Assembly: GCA_965237785.1 (NCBI GenBank)
Contig: OZ250159.1
Location: 4,154,001 to 4,218,000 of the forward strand
DNA: 64,000 nt
Source: UBA6522 sp965237785
GTDB taxonomy: Bacteria > Pseudomonadota > Gammaproteobacteria > Steroidobacterales > Rariloculaceae
Reading direction: 5' to 3'
The notes under the pieces are model-generated. The model worked only from the letters and a program-made list of their open reading frames with translations. It had not been told where the DNA came from and searched no databases. Positions 28,235-35,708 of the stretch are shown one piece after another; position 1 is the stretch's first letter; each line of letters begins with the position of its first letter. The translations under genes were made by a program, and so were the position numbers.

Positions 28235-31225
28235 ATGTTTAGAAGTACAAGAGAAATTTGGTTTGTCGGTTGTTTGGCCGTTCTGTTGGCGCCTTCCCTG
28301 GCAACGTCCCAGGAGCAGGGCGAGCTGGAAGAGATCGTGGTCACCGGCAGCTATCTTTTCAATGAGGTCGACTCGCCCAGCCCGGTCGACGTGATCAGCG
28401 GCGAGCGCCTTTTCGAGGTGCCGGCGTCGAACCTGTCGGATTTCTTCTACTACGATGTGCCGCAGAATTTTGGCGCGGAGCAGCGCAGATACCAGGACGG
28501 CGGCAGTGGCAATCACCGCTCGGGCGCCCGCAACACACGCATCAACCTCCGCGGATTGGGCTCGGAGAACACGCTGATCCTCCTCAATGGCGGCCGTCTT
28601 GTGGATACGCCGAATCCCGATACCAGCGGGTGGCGGAACGTCGACATCAGCAACATCGTACCGCGCATCGCCATCGGACAGATCCAGGTTCTCCATGACG
28701 GCGCATCGGCCACCTACGGCACCGACGCGGTGGCGGGTGTGGTCAACTTCATGACCCGCGACGATTTCCGGGGGTTCGATTTCAATCTGGACAGCCGCTA
28801 CTACGAGCAAGATACCGGTTTGATGGACTACACGATCGGCGCCCTCTGGGGTGGCGGTGACGACAACACCAGCGTGATCGCGGCCTTCGAGTACCATGAC
28901 GAGGACCCATGGTACGTGCAACAGGTGACGGGGATCCCCGTACTGGACGGTCCCCTGGGGCCCGAGTTCCGGGATACCCAAGATAACGACGCGTCACCGA
29001 ATACCCGAGGCCTCAATACCTACAGGAACGCACAGGAGACCACGCCGCACCCCAACGGCGCGACCAACTGGGAGTTCGGAACACGCCGCGCGGCAGATCC
29101 GCTTTGCGGGAACCCCGGCGGCGTGCTGGATCTTCCCGCCCGCCAGACGGGATGGGTCGCGCCGGGTCGAGGCGGTCCGACCTGCTACGAGTACAACAAT
29201 TATCCCAGCGGCGACAGTTTGTGGCATGAGAGCCGGGAAACCCGTAGCCGCGCCAATGTCTACACGGCGGCCAGCCGGAACTTCGGCGATGCCTTCACCC
29301 TGCGCGGGGAGTTCATACATGCGCGGGAGCGGTCGGTTCGCGAAGTGGGATATACGTCGCCCAACTCGAGCACCTGGAACGGCAACTTTCTCGATACGCC
29401 CATCATGGCCGATCACCCGGCCATGATCTACAACTCGATTCTGGACCCGGCGAATTCCATGTGGACCGGTACGATTCTCTCACACGGGGAACGGACCATC
29501 CCCTACCTCCAGTCCAAGGACGCGCTGTATCAATCCGATCACACGCGGTTAGCCATAAGCCTCGAGGGCTCCATCGACGACCGGTGGAGCTGGCAGGTCG
29601 GCGGCTCCTGGTCCGAGGCCACCCAGTTGAGCCAGATGCCCGACGGCGAGGCTCAGAATCGCCGCAATGCCTATCTGGGGGTGGGCGGGCCCGAGTGCGA
29701 TCCGTTGACCGGGCAGCCGGGCGTCGGTGCGTGCCAATATTTCAATCCCTTCATGAGTTCCATGCTGCCGGACCCGGTGCTGGACCATGACGGAGACCCG
29801 TCAACGCCGCCCGTGGACCTTTCCAACTCTCCGGAATTGCTCGACTGGCTGGTCGGGGTTCGGCAGATCGATGGAAAGGCACAGTTCTCGGACATCAATT
29901 TTGTCGTGACCGGAGAGTTCGGCGAACTGCCCGGCGGCGCCGTCGGGATCGCCGCGGGCATCGGCCACCGGGTCGACGATCTGTTGGTCGACCTGGACAG
30001 CATCTCGAACGAGGCGGCTGCGTGGCTCTCGCGTTCCCCCGCTGACAATTTCGCAGGTAAGACCTCCATCAATAGCATATTTGTCGAGTTGGCGCTGCCG
30101 GTCACGGACACGGTGAACGTGCAGCTCGCGGCGCGCAACGAGGCCTACAAGGACAGTTTCACCAATACGAGTCCGAAAATGGCGGTCCTGTGGCAGCCGA
30201 TTAACCGACTGAGCCTGCGAGCCTCCCTCGGGCAATCGTTCAAGGCACCGACGGTGGTACAGACCCAATCCACCCAGGTGGCCGGCAATGCGATCTGCCT
30301 GCAGATCGTTCCGCAGCGGAATTGCCGGGGCGGCGGTGGAGGTGGGCGGTATTTTCCGCGTGTCACCTATACGACCGTTGGGGATCCGGACCTGAAGCCC
30401 CAGGAATCGGACAACCTCTCGTTCGGATTCGATCTGGATATCACCGACACCCTCTCGGTAGGGGCCACCTACCTGCGTTATGACTTCACCAATGTCATCT
30501 CGACCCCGGGCCGCAGATCGCTCATCGAACGGTCGCAGTGCCACCTGAAGGACGACACCGGAAATCCGGTGACGCAAGTCAACCCGGACGGCCATCGCCA
30601 GCCCCTGTACATTCCGATTTCGCTGGTTGTCGATGGCAGGGAGACATGTTTCGGGGTCACGCCGCCGGATCCGGACGGCTATATCGGCCTGAGTCATTCG
30701 TACACTTCTTTCTTCAATCTGAACCGGAGAGAACTCGAGGCCGTGGACTTCAGTCTGACCTGGATGCATGAGACTGGAATCGGAATCTGGTCTGTCCGGC
30801 CGAACATCACCTACCTGCTGCAGGACGACGTGACGGATCCGGTGCGGAATGATGGTCTGCCTTATGACAATATAGGTGCTTCGTCGGCCTGGAGCGGTCA
30901 AGCCGAGTACCGGGCTGTCGTGAATCTGGGCTGGGAGCGCGGCGGCCATAGCGCGCTGCTGGCCGGCCGACATATCTCGCCCCTCAATACATTGTCGATC
31001 AGGCCGGTAGCCAATGGCCCGGACCTCATTTCATTGGCCGACGACTTCGGAAGCACGACCACGTGGGACGTCATCTACAACTACCGCTTCGGCGCTCAAC
31101 AGCAGGGACGGGTGAGTTTTAACGTGCAGAACCTTAGCAGATATCTGCCATCGGGGCAGATTCGCGGGCCTGCCCAAGGACGCCGATACGGCCTGCAGTT
31201 CAACTATCTCTTCGAGGATATTTGA
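28235..31225 (+). CDS. TonB-dependent outer-membrane receptor
   Basis: A 996-residue receptor. After the signal peptide comes a TonB-box-like EIVVTGSYL, then a plug domain (PSPVDVISGERL, INLRGLGSENTLILLNGGRL, IQVLHDGASATYGTDAVAGVVNF) and a barrel of the large RagA/TonB_dep_Rec type with NLSFGFDLDITDTLSVGATY near the end. ATG 28235 is preferred because AGGTGAG precedes it by 4 bp. It follows the PepSY pair by 59 bp, which suggests uptake of a metal chelate. A second receptor of identical length lies at 57146-60136 with the same start (EEIVVTGSYL, then SPSPV). Confidence 0.95.
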   Translation: MFRSTREIWFVGCLAVLLAPSLATSQEQGELEEIVVTGSYLFNEVDSPSPVDVISGERLFEVPASNLSDFFYYDVPQNFGAEQRRYQDGGSGNHRSGARNTRINLRGLGSENTLILLNGGRLVDTPNPDTSGWRNVDISNIVPRIAIGQIQVLHDGASATYGTDAVAGVVNFMTRDDFRGFDFNLDSRYYEQDTGLMDYTIGALWGGGDDNTSVIAAFEYHDEDPWYVQQVTGIPVLDGPLGPEFRDTQDNDASPNTRGLNTYRNAQETTPHPNGATNWEFGTRRAADPLCGNPGGVLDLPARQTGWVAPGRGGPTCYEYNNYPSGDSLWHESRETRSRANVYTAASRNFGDAFTLRGEFIHARERSVREVGYTSPNSSTWNGNFLDTPIMADHPAMIYNSILDPANSMWTGTILSHGERTIPYLQSKDALYQSDHTRLAISLEGSIDDRWSWQVGGSWSEATQLSQMPDGEAQNRRNAYLGVGGPECDPLTGQPGVGACQYFNPFMSSMLPDPVLDHDGDPSTPPVDLSNSPELLDWLVGVRQIDGKAQFSDINFVVTGEFGELPGGAVGIAAGIGHRVDDLLVDLDSISNEAAAWLSRSPADNFAGKTSINSIFVELALPVTDTVNVQLAARNEAYKDSFTNTSPKMAVLWQPINRLSLRASLGQSFKAPTVVQTQSTQVAGNAICLQIVPQRNCRGGGGGGRYFPRVTYTTVGDPDLKPQESDNLSFGFDLDITDTLSVGATYLRYDFTNVISTPGRRSLIERSQCHLKDDTGNPVTQVNPDGHRQPLYIPISLVVDGRETCFGVTPPDPDGYIGLSHSYTSFFNLNRRELEAVDFSLTWMHETGIGIWSVRPNITYLLQDDVTDPVRNDGLPYDNIGASSAWSGQAEYRAVVNLGWERGGHSALLAGRHISPLNTLSIRPVANGPDLISLADDFGSTTTWDVIYNYRFGAQQQGRVSFNVQNLSRYLPSGQIRGPAQGRRYGLQFNYLFEDI

Positions 31226-31251
31226 TGCCGGAGGCGTATTGATGCGAATCG

Positions 31252-31275
31252 GAGGGGCAGCGTAGGCTGCCCCTC
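31252..31275 (+). terminator. Terminator-like hairpin after the TonB receptor
   Basis: A perfect 10-bp stem (GAGGGGCAGC / GCTGCCCCTC) with loop GTAG begins 26 bp after the receptor stop. It lacks a downstream T-run, so it may only attenuate transcription into the cytochrome genes that follow or stabilise the upstream mRNA. Confidence 0.45.
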
Positions 31276-31323
31276 TCGCCATGGGGCATGCGAAATACGA
31301 ATGATTACCGTTAGCGAGCAAGA

Positions 31324-32430
31324 ATGATCACCACGAACCTGAAACCAGGATTTTGGCAATTGCCATTGGTCTGTTTGGCGGTTTCGTCGCCTGCCCTGGC
31401 GCAGGAGACCGGTGCAGAGCTGTATCAGGCCGCGTGCGCGGCGTGCCACGGCGGCGACGGTTCCGGCAATAGCGCATCCCAGTTGGGTTTCGTCGACCTT
31501 GAAGTGCCGGACTTTACGGACTGCGATTTTGCGGCCAGGGAGCCGGATCCCGACTGGTACGCGGTGATTCACGCCGGCGGCCCGGTGCGGGGCTTCGACC
31601 GCATGATGCCTGCATTCGGCGAGGCACTGGAGCCGGACCAGATACAGGCGATTCTGGACCACGTGCGTACCCAGTGCACGGACGACCGCTGGCCGCGCGG
31701 CGAATTCAATTTGCCGCGTGCGTTGTTCACCGAGAAAGCCTATCCGGAAGACGAGGTCGTTCTGACCACATGGTTGGAGGGTGGAGATCGGAACACGCTT
31801 ATTCATGAGTTCCTGTGGGAGTACCGGTTCGGCGCCCGGAATCAGATCGAGATTGCGATGCCGTTTCAGGTGACGGACTTTGGCGGAGATCAGGGCCGGG
31901 AACTCGGCGCCGGCGATCTGGAAGTCGGTCTCAAGCGCAATCTCAGCTACAACCTGGATACGGGAAACATTGTGAGTGTGGGCGCGGAACTCATCCTGCC
32001 GACGGGCAACGACGATCTTGGCTTCGGTAAGGGTTCGGCCGTATTCGAGCCCTATATATCCTGGGGCAAGATGCTGCCCGCGGATTCTTTTTTCCAGGTT
32101 CAGGGACTGCTGGAGTTTCCGGTTGAAAGTGGTCTTGAGGACGAGGCCGCGGTGAGAGCGGCGCTGGGGCGCACCTGGACCACCGGCGGGCCCTTCGGCC
32201 GGGCGTGGACGCCCATGCTCGAGGTACTCGCTTCCCAAGAGCTTGGAGGGGGCAGCGACATCAGTTGGGACGTGGTGCCGCAATTCCAGGTCACCCTGAA
32301 CACCCGCCAGCATGTTTCTGCGAACTTCGGGTTGAGGATCCCCACGGACAGCGACTCGGATCGGGAGACGCAGTTCGTCTTCTATCTCCTTTGGGATTGG
32401 TTCGACGGAGGAGTGCTGGAAGGATGGTAA
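31324..32430 (+). CDS. Cytochrome c domain fused to an outer-membrane beta-barrel
   Basis: A 368-residue exported protein. After the signal peptide (to SPALAQ) comes a monoheme class-I cytochrome c (~residues 30-120) with CAACHGGDGSG and a distal Met in FDRMMPAFGEAL. From ~130 on the sequence has alternating strands of the MetA-pathway/transporter type barrel: EYRFGARNQIEIAMPFQVTD, ELILPTGNDDLGFGKG, and a C terminus FVFYLLWDW. Heme attachment requires the periplasm; the barrel suggests outer-membrane insertion. It overlaps the following pentaheme gene by 7 bp. It may pass electrons across or along the outer membrane, but this is inference. Confidence 0.85.
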   Translation: MITTNLKPGFWQLPLVCLAVSSPALAQETGAELYQAACAACHGGDGSGNSASQLGFVDLEVPDFTDCDFAAREPDPDWYAVIHAGGPVRGFDRMMPAFGEALEPDQIQAILDHVRTQCTDDRWPRGEFNLPRALFTEKAYPEDEVVLTTWLEGGDRNTLIHEFLWEYRFGARNQIEIAMPFQVTDFGGDQGRELGAGDLEVGLKRNLSYNLDTGNIVSVGAELILPTGNDDLGFGKGSAVFEPYISWGKMLPADSFFQVQGLLEFPVESGLEDEAAVRAALGRTWTTGGPFGRAWTPMLEVLASQELGGGSDISWDVVPQFQVTLNTRQHVSANFGLRIPTDSDSDRETQFVFYLLWDWFDGGVLEGW

Positions 32431-34016
32431 ACAAGGCACGATTCACCGCCGCCGCCGTTGCCCTTGTTTGGGCTGCATTCCCCGCCAGTGCCCAGGAACA
32501 GGAATTCTTCCACACGTCGGATCAGTGCATCGCCTGCCACAGCGGGGTGGTTTCTCCGGCGGGTGTGGATGTTTCCATCGGCTACACCTGGCGCGCCTCG
32601 ATGATGGCGAACTCGGCTCGCGATCCCTATTGGCAGGCCGCGGTACGCCGGGAGGTCATGGACCATCCCGGCGCCCAGGCGGCGATCGAAGACACCTGCT
32701 CGACCTGTCATATGCCCATGGCGCGTTTTCACGCGGCCAACAGCGGCGAGTCCGGCGAAGTGTTCGCAAATCTGGCGCCCTGGGACAACAATCTGGCTGC
32801 CGACGGCGTCTCGTGTACGGTGTGTCACCAGATTCGCGACGACAATTTCGGCGACGATTCCAGCTTTACCGGGGGGTTCGTCATCGATACCGTCGCGGCG
32901 CTGGGCGAGCGGCCGGTATTCGGCCCCCACGAAGTCGACACCGGCAGACAGGCGCTGATGCAGTCCGCGGTCCAGTTCGTACCGACGACCTCCACGCATC
33001 TGGCGGAGTCGGAGCTGTGCGCCACGTGTCATACGCTGTTTACCGAATCGCTCAACGACGCCGGTGAGGAGGTCGGCATGCTGGCCGAACAGGTGCCGTA
33101 TCACGAGTGGCTGCACAGCGATTACCGGGGTACCGACAGTTGCCAGAGCTGCCACATGCCCGAAGTTGCCGAGGACGCTCCCATCACCTCCGTGCTGGGC
33201 CAGCTGCGCCCCGATGTGTCCCAGCATGTGTTCCGGGGCGGAAACGCGTTCATGCTCGGTATCCTTAATAAATACCGCGGCGAATTGGGTGTAAAGGCGC
33301 TGCCGCAGGAACTGGAGGCGTCGGTGCGAAGCACGCGTGAGTTCCTCAATACCGAGACGGCCCGGGTCGTGGTCGAATCGGCGCGGATGGCCGGTTCGAT
33401 ACTGGAACTCGGTGTGGCGGTGGAAAGCCTTTCCGGGCATAAACTGCCCACGGCGTATCCGTCGCGCCGGGCCTGGTTGCACGTGACGGTCAGCGATGCA
33501 TTGGGTAATACGCTTTTCGAGTCCGGCGCGCTGCGTCCCGATGGCTCCATCGCGGGAAACGACAACGACGCCGATGCCGGCCGCTACGAGCCTCACTACA
33601 CGAGCATCGACAGCGGCGAGCAGGTGCAGATCTACGAATCCATATTGGTGGACTATCGAGACGAGGTGACCACCGGGCTTCTTTACGGCGCGCGCTATGC
33701 CAAGGACAACCGCCTGCTGCCCAATGGTTTCGACAAGAGCACGGCGTCCTGGGAGATCGCAGTGAATGGTGCCGCGCTGGACGACGACGATTTCGTCGCC
33801 GGTGGAGACCGGGTGCAATATGACGTCGATGTGTCCGGCGCGAACGGTGCGATCACGGTCTCGGTGGACCTGCTCTTTCAGAGCATCGGCTATCGCTGGG
33901 CGGAGAACCTGAGGGCCTACGATGCGTCGGAGACCAACCGCTTTGTCGGCTACTACGAGGACTCGGCCGCGAATTCGGCGGTCACGCTGGCCGGCGATTC
34001 GTTCACGCTGCCGTAA
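32424..34016 (+). CDS. Pentaheme cytochrome c
   Basis: A 530-residue periplasmic or surface cytochrome with a signal peptide (AAFPASAQ). Five CxxCH heme sites are visible: CIACH, CSTCH, CTVCH, CATCH and CQSCH, all within the first ~260 residues; CHMP follows two of them, as in NrfA/cytochrome c554-like folds. The C-terminal ~250 residues have no heme and a beta-sandwich character. ATG 32424 overlaps the preceding stop by 7 bp, so the two are coupled. Likely a partner in electron transfer with the cytochrome-barrel protein; the terminal acceptor is unknown. Confidence 0.88.
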   Translation: MVNKARFTAAAVALVWAAFPASAQEQEFFHTSDQCIACHSGVVSPAGVDVSIGYTWRASMMANSARDPYWQAAVRREVMDHPGAQAAIEDTCSTCHMPMARFHAANSGESGEVFANLAPWDNNLAADGVSCTVCHQIRDDNFGDDSSFTGGFVIDTVAALGERPVFGPHEVDTGRQALMQSAVQFVPTTSTHLAESELCATCHTLFTESLNDAGEEVGMLAEQVPYHEWLHSDYRGTDSCQSCHMPEVAEDAPITSVLGQLRPDVSQHVFRGGNAFMLGILNKYRGELGVKALPQELEASVRSTREFLNTETARVVVESARMAGSILELGVAVESLSGHKLPTAYPSRRAWLHVTVSDALGNTLFESGALRPDGSIAGNDNDADAGRYEPHYTSIDSGEQVQIYESILVDYRDEVTTGLLYGARYAKDNRLLPNGFDKSTASWEIAVNGAALDDDDFVAGGDRVQYDVDVSGANGAITVSVDLLFQSIGYRWAENLRAYDASETNRFVGYYEDSAANSAVTLAGDSFTLP

Positions 34017-34038
34017 ACTGCGGGTGCCTCGGCAAGAT

Positions 34039-34054
34039 GTTCCCGATCGGGAAC
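34039..34054. promoter_or_regulatory. HipB operator O1 (perfect palindrome)
   Basis: GTTCCCGATCGGGAAC is a perfect 16-bp palindrome 23 bp after the cytochrome stop and upstream of hipB. It is the first of three copies centred exactly 49 bp apart. Confidence 0.7.
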
Positions 34055-34087
34055 TATCTGTTGTCGTAGATGCCTTTTTGAATCAAA

Positions 34088-34103
34088 GTTCCCGATCGGT
34101 AAA
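34088..34103. promoter_or_regulatory. HipB operator O2 (imperfect palindrome)
   Basis: GTTCCCGATCGGTAAA keeps the core TTCCCGATCGG but the right arm is degenerate. Its centre is 49 bp from O1 and 49 bp from O3. It lies just upstream of the predicted -35 box. Confidence 0.65.
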
Positions 34104-34109
34104 AATTCA

Positions 34110-34139
34110 TTGACACGCTCCAGGCGAGCGTGAGATATT
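34110..34139 (+). promoter_or_regulatory. Predicted sigma-70 promoter of hipBA
   Basis: A consensus -35 TTGACA (34110-34115), an 18-bp spacer and -10 GATATT (34134-34139). The spacer itself contains a perfect 7-bp inverted repeat, CACGCTC-CAGGC-GAGCGTG (34114-34132). The -10 box overlaps operator O3, so repressor binding would block polymerase. Confidence 0.5.
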
Positions 34140-34152
34140 CCCGATCGGGAAT
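34137..34152. promoter_or_regulatory. HipB operator O3 (perfect palindrome over the -10 box)
   Basis: ATTCCCGATCGGGAAT is a perfect 16-bp palindrome 20 bp upstream of the hipB start. It is the third copy of the TTCCCGATCGGGAA core and overlaps the predicted -10 element, consistent with autorepression of hipBA. Confidence 0.7.
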
Positions 34153-34172
34153 TATATTTTGATTGGCAACCT

Positions 34173-34394
34173 TTGACACCAACCGAGATCGGCAACATCG
34201 TGCGCACCGCCCGCAAGGCTGCGGGCTTGCGGCAGTATGAACTCGCCGGGGCGGCGGGCGTTGGCCTGCGCTTCGTTGTGGAACTCGAAGCCGGCAAACC
34301 GACCGCGCAGCTCGGCAAGGCCCTCCAGGTTCTGCGGGCGCTCGGCTGTTCGGTCGATATCACGCCGCCGCCCGAGGCCAGGGAGTTGCCGTAA
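34173..34394 (+). CDS. hipB: HipB-like antitoxin / operator-binding repressor (helix-turn-helix)
   Basis: A 73-residue XRE-type helix-turn-helix protein: IGNIVRTARKAAGLRQYELA (helices 1-2), recognition segment GVGLRFVVELEAGKP, and ALQVLRALGCSVDI, the conserved tail of HipB-type proteins. TTG 34173 is the only usable start in frame and there is no strong SD, so expression may be low. The stop is 2 bp before the hipA start. By family precedent it neutralises HipA and, as a dimer or HipAB complex, represses through the upstream palindromes. Confidence 0.88.
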   Translation: MTPTEIGNIVRTARKAAGLRQYELAGAAGVGLRFVVELEAGKPTAQLGKALQVLRALGCSVDITPPPEARELP

Positions 34395-34396
34395 AA

Positions 34397-35659
34397 GTGA
34401 GCCGCATCCTCAACATCTGGTGGGATGAACGGCTTGTGGGCCGGCTCAGCCAGAATCGCCATGGCGAACTCGGTTTCGTGTATGCGACCGACTGGCTTGA
34501 GGAGCATGAGCATGCACCCGCCTTGTCGACTTCGTTACCCAAGCGCGCTGAACTCTATGCGCGCCGGGAATGCCTCCCGTTTTTTGGCGGCCTGTTACCG
34601 GAAGAGCGCCAGCGGGACGCCGCGGCGCGAGCGCTCGGCGTTTCCCGCGGCAATGATTTCGCCCTTCTCAGCCGGCTGGGCGGCGATGTCGCCGGCGCTA
34701 TTCAGCTTTTGCCGCCCGGGGAGTTGCCGGCGACGCCCGCTGCCGAGGAGCAGCCGGCACCGCTCGATGAGGCCGGTCTGATCCGCGTACTTGACGTGCT
34801 GCCGGCACGGCCGCTGCTCGCGGGTGAAGAGGGTCTGCGGCTTTCCCTGGCCGGCGCCCAGCCGAAGCTGCCGGTGGTTCTGGTCGACGGCGCTGTGGCA
34901 CTGTCCCTGGTCGGGCAACCGACAACCCACATTCTCAAGCCGCCGATCGCACGTTTCCCCGAGACGACCGAGAACGAGGCCTTCGCGATGCGCCTTGCAG
35001 CGGCTGCCGGCCTCCATACCGCGTTCGTGGAACCGCGCGTGGTAAGGGATCGGAAGTTTCTGTTGATTGAACGCTACGATCGCTCGACCGGCGCTGATGG
35101 GAGCGTACGCCGCGTTCATCAAGAGGATTTCTGCCAGGCGCTCGCCGTTGTACCGGGCCGGAAATACGCCGGCGAAGGTGGCCCGACATTCAGGGATTGC
35201 TTCGGACTTCTGCGCCGAATCGCAACTCGCCCGGCGGTCGATGTTCTGAAACTGCTCGATGCCACCATCTTCAACCTGATTGCCGGCAACGCGGACGCCC
35301 ACGGCAAGAATTTCTCCATCCTCCATGACAGGAACGGTGCGCGCCTCGCGCCGCTCTACGATCTGCTGACTACGGTCGCCTACCCCGAACTCTCGCCGAA
35401 GCTGGCCATGAAGATCGGCAAGCGCGCAACGCTCGCCGAAATGAACCTCCGGGGATGGCAAGCATTCGCTGTCGAAACCGGTATCGGCCTGCCGCTGATA
35501 CGCCGCCGGGTTACTGAGATCGGAACAACGGTCGAAGCGCAGACACACGAAGTTGCAGGCGCGTTGATGGGACCCGGAATGGATGAAGGAGCGCTGTCAA
35601 GGTTAGCCGAGATGGTTGCCGGACGGGCGAAAGAGTGCGTGCGGACGGTTCGAGGCTAA
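34397..35659 (+). CDS. hipA: HipA-family serine/threonine kinase toxin
   Basis: A 420-residue kinase. The N-terminal HipA_N/couple domain has FVYATDWLEEHEHAPALST and PFFGGLLPE. The kinase part includes the autophosphorylation loop SLAGAQPKL with Ser at residue 150 (the same number as in E. coli HipA), the catalytic GNADAHGKNFS (~296-306) and the metal-binding LAPLYDLL (~316-323). Active-site motifs are intact. GTG start at 34397, just after hipB. E. coli HipA phosphorylates glutamyl-tRNA synthetase and causes growth arrest; the target here is not known. Confidence 0.94.
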   Translation: MSRILNIWWDERLVGRLSQNRHGELGFVYATDWLEEHEHAPALSTSLPKRAELYARRECLPFFGGLLPEERQRDAAARALGVSRGNDFALLSRLGGDVAGAIQLLPPGELPATPAAEEQPAPLDEAGLIRVLDVLPARPLLAGEEGLRLSLAGAQPKLPVVLVDGAVALSLVGQPTTHILKPPIARFPETTENEAFAMRLAAAAGLHTAFVEPRVVRDRKFLLIERYDRSTGADGSVRRVHQEDFCQALAVVPGRKYAGEGGPTFRDCFGLLRRIATRPAVDVLKLLDATIFNLIAGNADAHGKNFSILHDRNGARLAPLYDLLTTVAYPELSPKLAMKIGKRATLAEMNLRGWQAFAVETGIGLPLIRRRVTEIGTTVEAQTHEVAGALMGPGMDEGALSRLAEMVAGRAKECVRTVRG

Positions 35660-35708
35660 ATGCCGGTTGCGTTGAAATGACTTCAACAATTAGCCGCGTG
35701 AGAGTTGC

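Noticed and set aside
32382..33818. 478-codon minus-strand ORF opposite the pentaheme cytochrome
   Set aside because: The plus strand encodes five CxxCH motifs and a signal peptide; the antisense frame is His/Arg-rich noise.
34039..34152. TTCCCGATCGGGAA palindromes as LexA or NsrR sites
   Set aside because: They do not match those consensus sequences, and their place over the hipBA promoter fits HipB autoregulation.
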